The notes under the pieces were generated by a model. The model did not search any database and was not told the DNA's origin. It was given only the letters and a program-made list of their open reading frames with translations. Below are positions 37,001-40,078 of a stretch of 40,078 nucleotides of DNA, in pieces. This DNA is from Schizochytrium sp. CCTCC M209059 (taxonomy: Eukaryota > Sar > Bigyra > Thraustochytrida > Thraustochytriidae), in contig KN805374.1 of assembly GCA_000818945.1 (NCBI GenBank), forward strand, positions 244,370 to 284,447, read 5' to 3'. Both the position numbers and the translations under genes were made by a program. Position 1 is the first letter of the stretch. Each line of letters starts with the position of its first letter.

Positions 37001-39212
37001 AGTTGCATTGCGCCATTTCGAATCCAAAAACATCGAGCAGACCGATTGACGCAGCAAGTTGTTTTTCGGCATTCCCGGCATTAATGCGCAGATTGACCGT
37101 GCTGACCACAAAGTCAAAAAGCGCCGTATACAGCGCCTTTGCCAGCCCGTCGCGCGACGCCACCGCTTCGGTGGCCGTCAGTGGATGCAAAAGAACCGAC
37201 GATCGCTTTGGCCCGCCCGCGGAAACTGTGCGAAAGCACAAGTTCTTATCGAGTTCATCGATGTCCACACCGAGGAATTGAGCAACGCGTTCGACGGCTG
37301 CCGCTGCACGGCCGCCGTTGCGATCCAGCTTGCAGCCGTCTAGCCCATGACCACGATCTGCAGCTACGAACGACAGATTCCCGACCTCGAGGATGCACAG
37401 AAGCGTACGCCACACGAACTTGCGGTGCTTCACGTCCACGCCAATCTCATCGAGAGCCTTGCACACCTCTTGCATCTTTGCTTCATCGTCTTGGCCGTAC
37501 AAAAGGTTTGTGCCGGTGAGTTTCGCGTCTGGGGCATTGCAAGATGCCGCGCTGGGTTCAAGGTAAGCGTATGACTCGCTCACGGGTCCAAGCGTGAACT
37601 CATGTTCCGCATCATTCTCATCTGTCTCCGCATCTGCGTCTCCATCTGCATCGCAGGCGCTTTCCGTGTCTCGCCTCCTTATTTCTTGTGCAGAGCTTGT
37701 CTGTGAAGAGTTTTCGTAATGGCTATATATTGCGGCCAGGAGCTGATAAAAGACGTGAAAGTTGCGTTGCTGGGGCGCATGGCCCACAACACGTGTTTTC
37801 TCGAGCAGAAAGTGACGCGTTTGTGCGCCAATGAGTACGCCGTCGCGGTCATAGTCGAGCTGGAGGAACTTGCCAAAGCGACTCGAGTTATGATTGATCT
37901 CGGTTTTGGCATTCCCAAAGGCTTCGAAAACGGGCGAAACGGAGATCATGAACTCCTCGACCGCAGATCCGATCTCGCTGTCGATTGATGAAGGCCGGGG
38001 TGAAAGTGCGGCGAGTCCGCGCGAGCTGCGCGCATTGCGTCCACCTCGCGCGCCGCGACGACCACCGCGGCCGAGCGCCGTGGGTGAGCCGAGACCCATT
38101 TTGCCAAAATAGTTGTCCACCTTGCTTTTCGAGGCTTTTGCTGCAGCGGAGCGGGCCTTACGCGATTTGCGCGCTAGACAGCGCGTGATGAACTTGGCGG
38201 CTTCTGTCTTGCCGGCGCCGCTCTCACCATTGACCATGATGGTCTGTGTTTGTCTCGTGGGCCCTGCTAACATTGAGGCGTAGGCACGGTCTGCGACGCC
38301 AGCGAGGTGTGCCTGGGGCTTGATCGCAGAAACTGCAACCGTGGACAATGTGGAAACCATCGAGGTCATGGAAGAGACCGAGGAAGATGGTGATCGCGTC
38401 ATTGCATGACCTTGGTACTCGAGACCTGAACTTACTTCTGCTGTCGCTGTTGCTGTTGCTGATGCTGCTGCTGCTGCCGAGGTATTCCCCAGATTGTCGA
38501 TACTCCCATCAATGCTCCTCGATGGATGGTGCCCACTTGCGGAAATGTCAAAGTAGTCTTCTCCGATGCCTTGCTGGCCACGAAGTGGCTTGCCCGGATT
38601 CACGCTTAGCAAAACAGTCCCAATCCAAGTGCAAGGTATCTCTTGTCGAAAACGTCGACGCAGCAAATCCAGGAGCGCCGCTTCGTGTAGACTTGGTAGT
38701 TCAAGGGCATCTTGAACATCATCCAGCTGGCCTGGTATAAGAGGTAGGCTCTCTCTGCTCTTGTCATCATGATCAGCGCTCGTGAAGACGTCGACATTGT
38801 CATCTTTGTCATCGTCTTTGCGCTCGGTATTGTTTGTTGTTTGCTGTCGAAGTTCCCAGGCCACAGGGGAATCAACGCGGCACCAACGTCGTTTGTGCCG
38901 CGGTCCCTCTTCGGGCTCGGGTCGCGAGGCGGCCTGCAAGGCCCCGTTCTCGTCCATGAGCGTGGCTTCGTCCCTCTTGTTGGCGAACTGGATTCTCTTT
39001 TCTGCGTGACCGTGCGACGACTCTCGTTCGGACAGCTCGACCCAAAGCGGGCGAGCGGAGAGCTTTGAGCTGGTGGCGAGATCGCCCACCAGCACCGTGC
39101 GGTCGCTCGCGCAGCTCGCGCCGCCCTCCGATGTCAACGAAGAACTGACTGTGAGCCAAGCTCGCGCAGGAAAGCTGCTTGTGCTTGGCTTTTTTTTTTT
39201 TTCTTCTTTCAT
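34098..39212 (-). CDS. Myosin heavy chain with IQ motifs, two PH-like regions and C-terminal TPRs
   Basis: 1704 residues: an ATP-driven actin motor with a composite tail. Motor hallmarks: P-loop GESGAGKT (329-336), switch I NHNSSRFG (440-447), switch II DVFGFE (727-732), actin-binding region HFVRCIRPC and RDGLAK (the DALAK equivalent). Sixteen residues before that Asp lies Ser, so the TEDS site looks phosphorylatable. About 1095-1235 hold several IQ motifs (IQTWARTTV, VQTLWRAWR, VQSFARMLVTRRA). About 1254-1348 are PH-like, ending in IEWVQALLK. About 1416-1518 contain a second PH-like start (FLGRWKRQRD ... VWCALQTGVLLMYES). About 1533-1653 are tetratricopeptide repeats, then a Ser/Lys tail. 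Two large insertions sit in the motor: about 70 residues before VADRAYASM, and about 70 at loop 1 after the P-loop helix. The ATG at 39212 opens an A13-encoded Lys run; the next Met is residue 86 and could be an alternative start. I cannot assign a class; the tail suggests membrane or phosphoinositide binding plus protein partners. Confidence 0.93.
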   Translation of the reverse strand: MKEEKKKKPSTSSFPARAWLTVSSSLTSEGGASCASDRTVLVGDLATSSKLSARPLWVELSERESSHGHAEKRIQFANKRDEATLMDENGALQAASRPEPEEGPRHKRRWCRVDSPVAWELRQQTTNNTERKDDDKDDNVDVFTSADHDDKSRESLPLIPGQLDDVQDALELPSLHEAALLDLLRRRFRQEIPCTWIGTVLLSVNPGKPLRGQQGIGEDYFDISASGHHPSRSIDGSIDNLGNTSAAAAASATATATAEVSSGLEYQGHAMTRSPSSSVSSMTSMVSTLSTVAVSAIKPQAHLAGVADRAYASMLAGPTRQTQTIMVNGESGAGKTEAAKFITRCLARKSRKARSAAAKASKSKVDNYFGKMGLGSPTALGRGGRRGARGGRNARSSRGLAALSPRPSSIDSEIGSAVEEFMISVSPVFEAFGNAKTEINHNSSRFGKFLQLDYDRDGVLIGAQTRHFLLEKTRVVGHAPQQRNFHVFYQLLAAIYSHYENSSQTSSAQEIRRRDTESACDADGDADAETDENDAEHEFTLGPVSESYAYLEPSAASCNAPDAKLTGTNLLYGQDDEAKMQEVCKALDEIGVDVKHRKFVWRTLLCILEVGNLSFVAADRGHGLDGCKLDRNGGRAAAAVERVAQFLGVDIDELDKNLCFRTVSAGGPKRSSVLLHPLTATEAVASRDGLAKALYTALFDFVVSTVNLRINAGNAEKQLAASIGLLDVFGFEMAQCNSFEQLCMNYANEKLQHKFEKHLIAMERAFLEDEGLDADADMATFHDSSAVIAAIDDKSIGIFTVLDEASALHLDDAAFIAALRGKLEQQCADIKATETGQAIVETSPQQGALSFIVRHRAGDLKYDVRGFVEKNTDAMQADVADMLLQSRNAFVARLMQASTASSSANLTSSTAAEDLNLANALPAVGGQRHSRRMAVETGKAAENFKATRTMASTKMISTLFRKQLSHLDEAMDAGAVHFVRCIRPCNLPARVDFDGALVLNQLHHLSVLEMVRFRLRGFCERLPLESFFLRFCGLAASNVCIPDGASGLRRSALSLLRRLFPLAQDADLYRVGLEHVLFRPKALHRLDVLERIVKTFAASTIQTWARTTVLVDQDRLDDAATKVQTLWRAWRCVQVFDAQRDACIHIAAWWRSLLARQQYLRMSVAAVKVQSFARMLVTRRAFSRKVRCVICIQVWRRYWKRRRGIRKLRLRCTASKISRWYKAIISARLRRANEANQTRKLPWADSLHTEDVLRHEGAVVCHFDLHRECIPRVTGVPERAESQLLLLQNRFVLTTSAQVIDELVLTPETRVYARDKHHFFIAGVAPQLDLVYAFRDVRGRAIEWVQALLKPLTATDLFAQPTVGNASGPRRGPMQLRQMGAVQHTSDGDSVSTERSSSTCSASATSISSSSASKAQRVAGNFLGRWKRQRDPRTCTTVWCALQTGVLLMYESAQAKDPVAALSLSSRFTFRHLTDEEGPNRIETEDISIEEAMLEFTCADSAQVLTSFAEDLDATSMPAVKFARGDTYTLEIPKILQRGLELEREKRFAEAVASFTHVSNHLGWPRIKSNANAAESAFHRCACNMERRWFCAAIHDAEMALLASPQNAKAHLRKGLALMELRLEDRARASLEEAINLDADLVEARTILASLDDKEKGHRMCTIPKLQDLRKMRKLKLKRNPGGSSSSTADSGGQASSASASSRA

Positions 39213-40078
39213 TTCGTTCGTATTCGCTTGCTCGGTGACAATGGCGATGAGGCTTTGTTTTTTTAACGCTTAAAGACAGACAGAAATGGGGACCAGCCAA
39301 AGCGCTCGACTTGTTGCGCAGGATCTTGCCTTGTGTTGGTTTCTTCTGCTTGTTCTGCTTGTATGCAATGCATCAGCATTCGTTTGAGACGTCAACATCT
39401 CGTGTGTATGTTTGCTTAGTCTTACATTACATTCAATGTGTGGAGGCCCTACGATCATTTCGTTGCCACCTTTTCATGAATATGACCATGAGCATCGACT
39501 CACTGTCCTTCATTCAGCGCGCGAGTAACCTATCTCACTTGCGTCTGGGTGCAAACGGTGCAAATGAGAACCTGAGCACAAGACATATGACAGCACTTCA
39601 ACACGTATCAGCAATGCCATGCTAATTTGCAGTGGCCCACACTTTAAGGTCTCTGCAAGGAAAGCGTCGCACCATACTATGCAACGTTTGCTTATGGCGG
39701 ATAGACCATCTTTGATACTTGTACGAAAGGGTCCAATTCTCTCCAAATGGGCCGAGCCCGGCCCGGACTGCTTGGTTCATGGTGAAGACGCTTCATTTGC
39801 AGCCGCAGTTGTGACGAGCGCGACTGTTGTGCAGAGCAAGCAGTAGACAGCCGGAGTGGACAGAGGTGGGTGGGTGCGTCGGACATGAGAAAAGCTATCT
39901 ATGTGCTACCAATTCTTCGCATTCATGGTGGTCATTTGCTTCAAGGCGGACAGTTGATGTTAATTCTTCTCAGGCTTTGCCGGGCGCTTCGGACGCCACG
40001 TTGTACAATTGACGAGCTCGGATCCGGAATCAGATTGGGGACTTTGTGAAACTGTGCTGAGACGAAGAAGAGAGAGAG
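39213..40078. other. Right-end intergenic region, no supported gene
   Basis: Presumed 5' flank of the myosin gene. Short frames here lack domains, and the longest plus-strand one begins at TTG rather than ATG. The region is AT-richer than the coding parts. The window ends in the start of a GA tract. Confidence 0.5.

Overview
This window looks like nuclear DNA of an intron-poor, GC-rich eukaryotic microbe. Seven large genes have long, essentially uninterrupted reading frames with Kozak-like starts. A myosin and a cytosolic iron-sulfur assembly factor are present, there are no bacterial operons or ribosome-binding sites, and the gaps are full of microsatellites. A thraustochytrid or other stramenopile would fit (compact genome, plant-type ALDH12, composite myosin with IQ, PH-like and TPR parts). 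That placement is inference; no marker gene settles it.

Layout. 1-3570 is non-coding: a pentanucleotide tract, then a perfect (GAAA)n array of about 1.35 kb (1324-2672), then the GC-rich 5' flank of the first gene. 3571-5241 (+) is a mitochondrial P5C dehydrogenase of the ALDH12 type. 5442-31770 is the core of the window: five paralogous giant genes (about 1300-1550 codons each), one on the minus strand (5442-9368) and four on the plus strand (10401-14450, 15038-19696, 22187-26623, 27580-31770). 31916-33619 (-) is NAR1/CIAO3 of the cytosolic Fe-S assembly machinery. 34098-39212 (-) is a myosin heavy chain with several IQ motifs, two PH-like regions and C-terminal TPRs. The last 0.9 kb shows no supported gene.

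The five paralogs share one architecture, which I do not recognise as a named family. It consists of (1) an N-terminal helical module of about 100 residues (FTHEHV...LANLDHY...EDFLQVISKM), (2) a polytopic membrane domain with an invariant QDIPQ motif, resembling XK-related (XKR) scramblase-type proteins in layout, (3) a cysteine-containing LRR block of the AMN1/GRR1 type, and (4) a conserved C-terminal domain (FGIMSTRxLNLxIDF ... GGYLYFD...ASALTxGxxxSFxGPFK) of unknown fold. The minus-strand copy is the most diverged and has lost QDIPQ. By shared residues the copies pair as 10401-gene with 27580-gene and 15038-gene with 22187-gene. The 22187 copy carries an in-frame TAA at codon 211 in a variable loop, and a frameshifted remnant of another 3' end lies just behind it. 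This indicates recent, continuing gene birth and decay.

The flanking genes (proline catabolism, Fe-S assembly, myosin) look like ordinary housekeeping or cytoskeletal genes with no evident link to the array. Several apparent long frames at the left end are artefacts of the GAAA repeat. Some long frames begin only at GTG or TTG; for those genes I moved the start to the first in-frame ATG.
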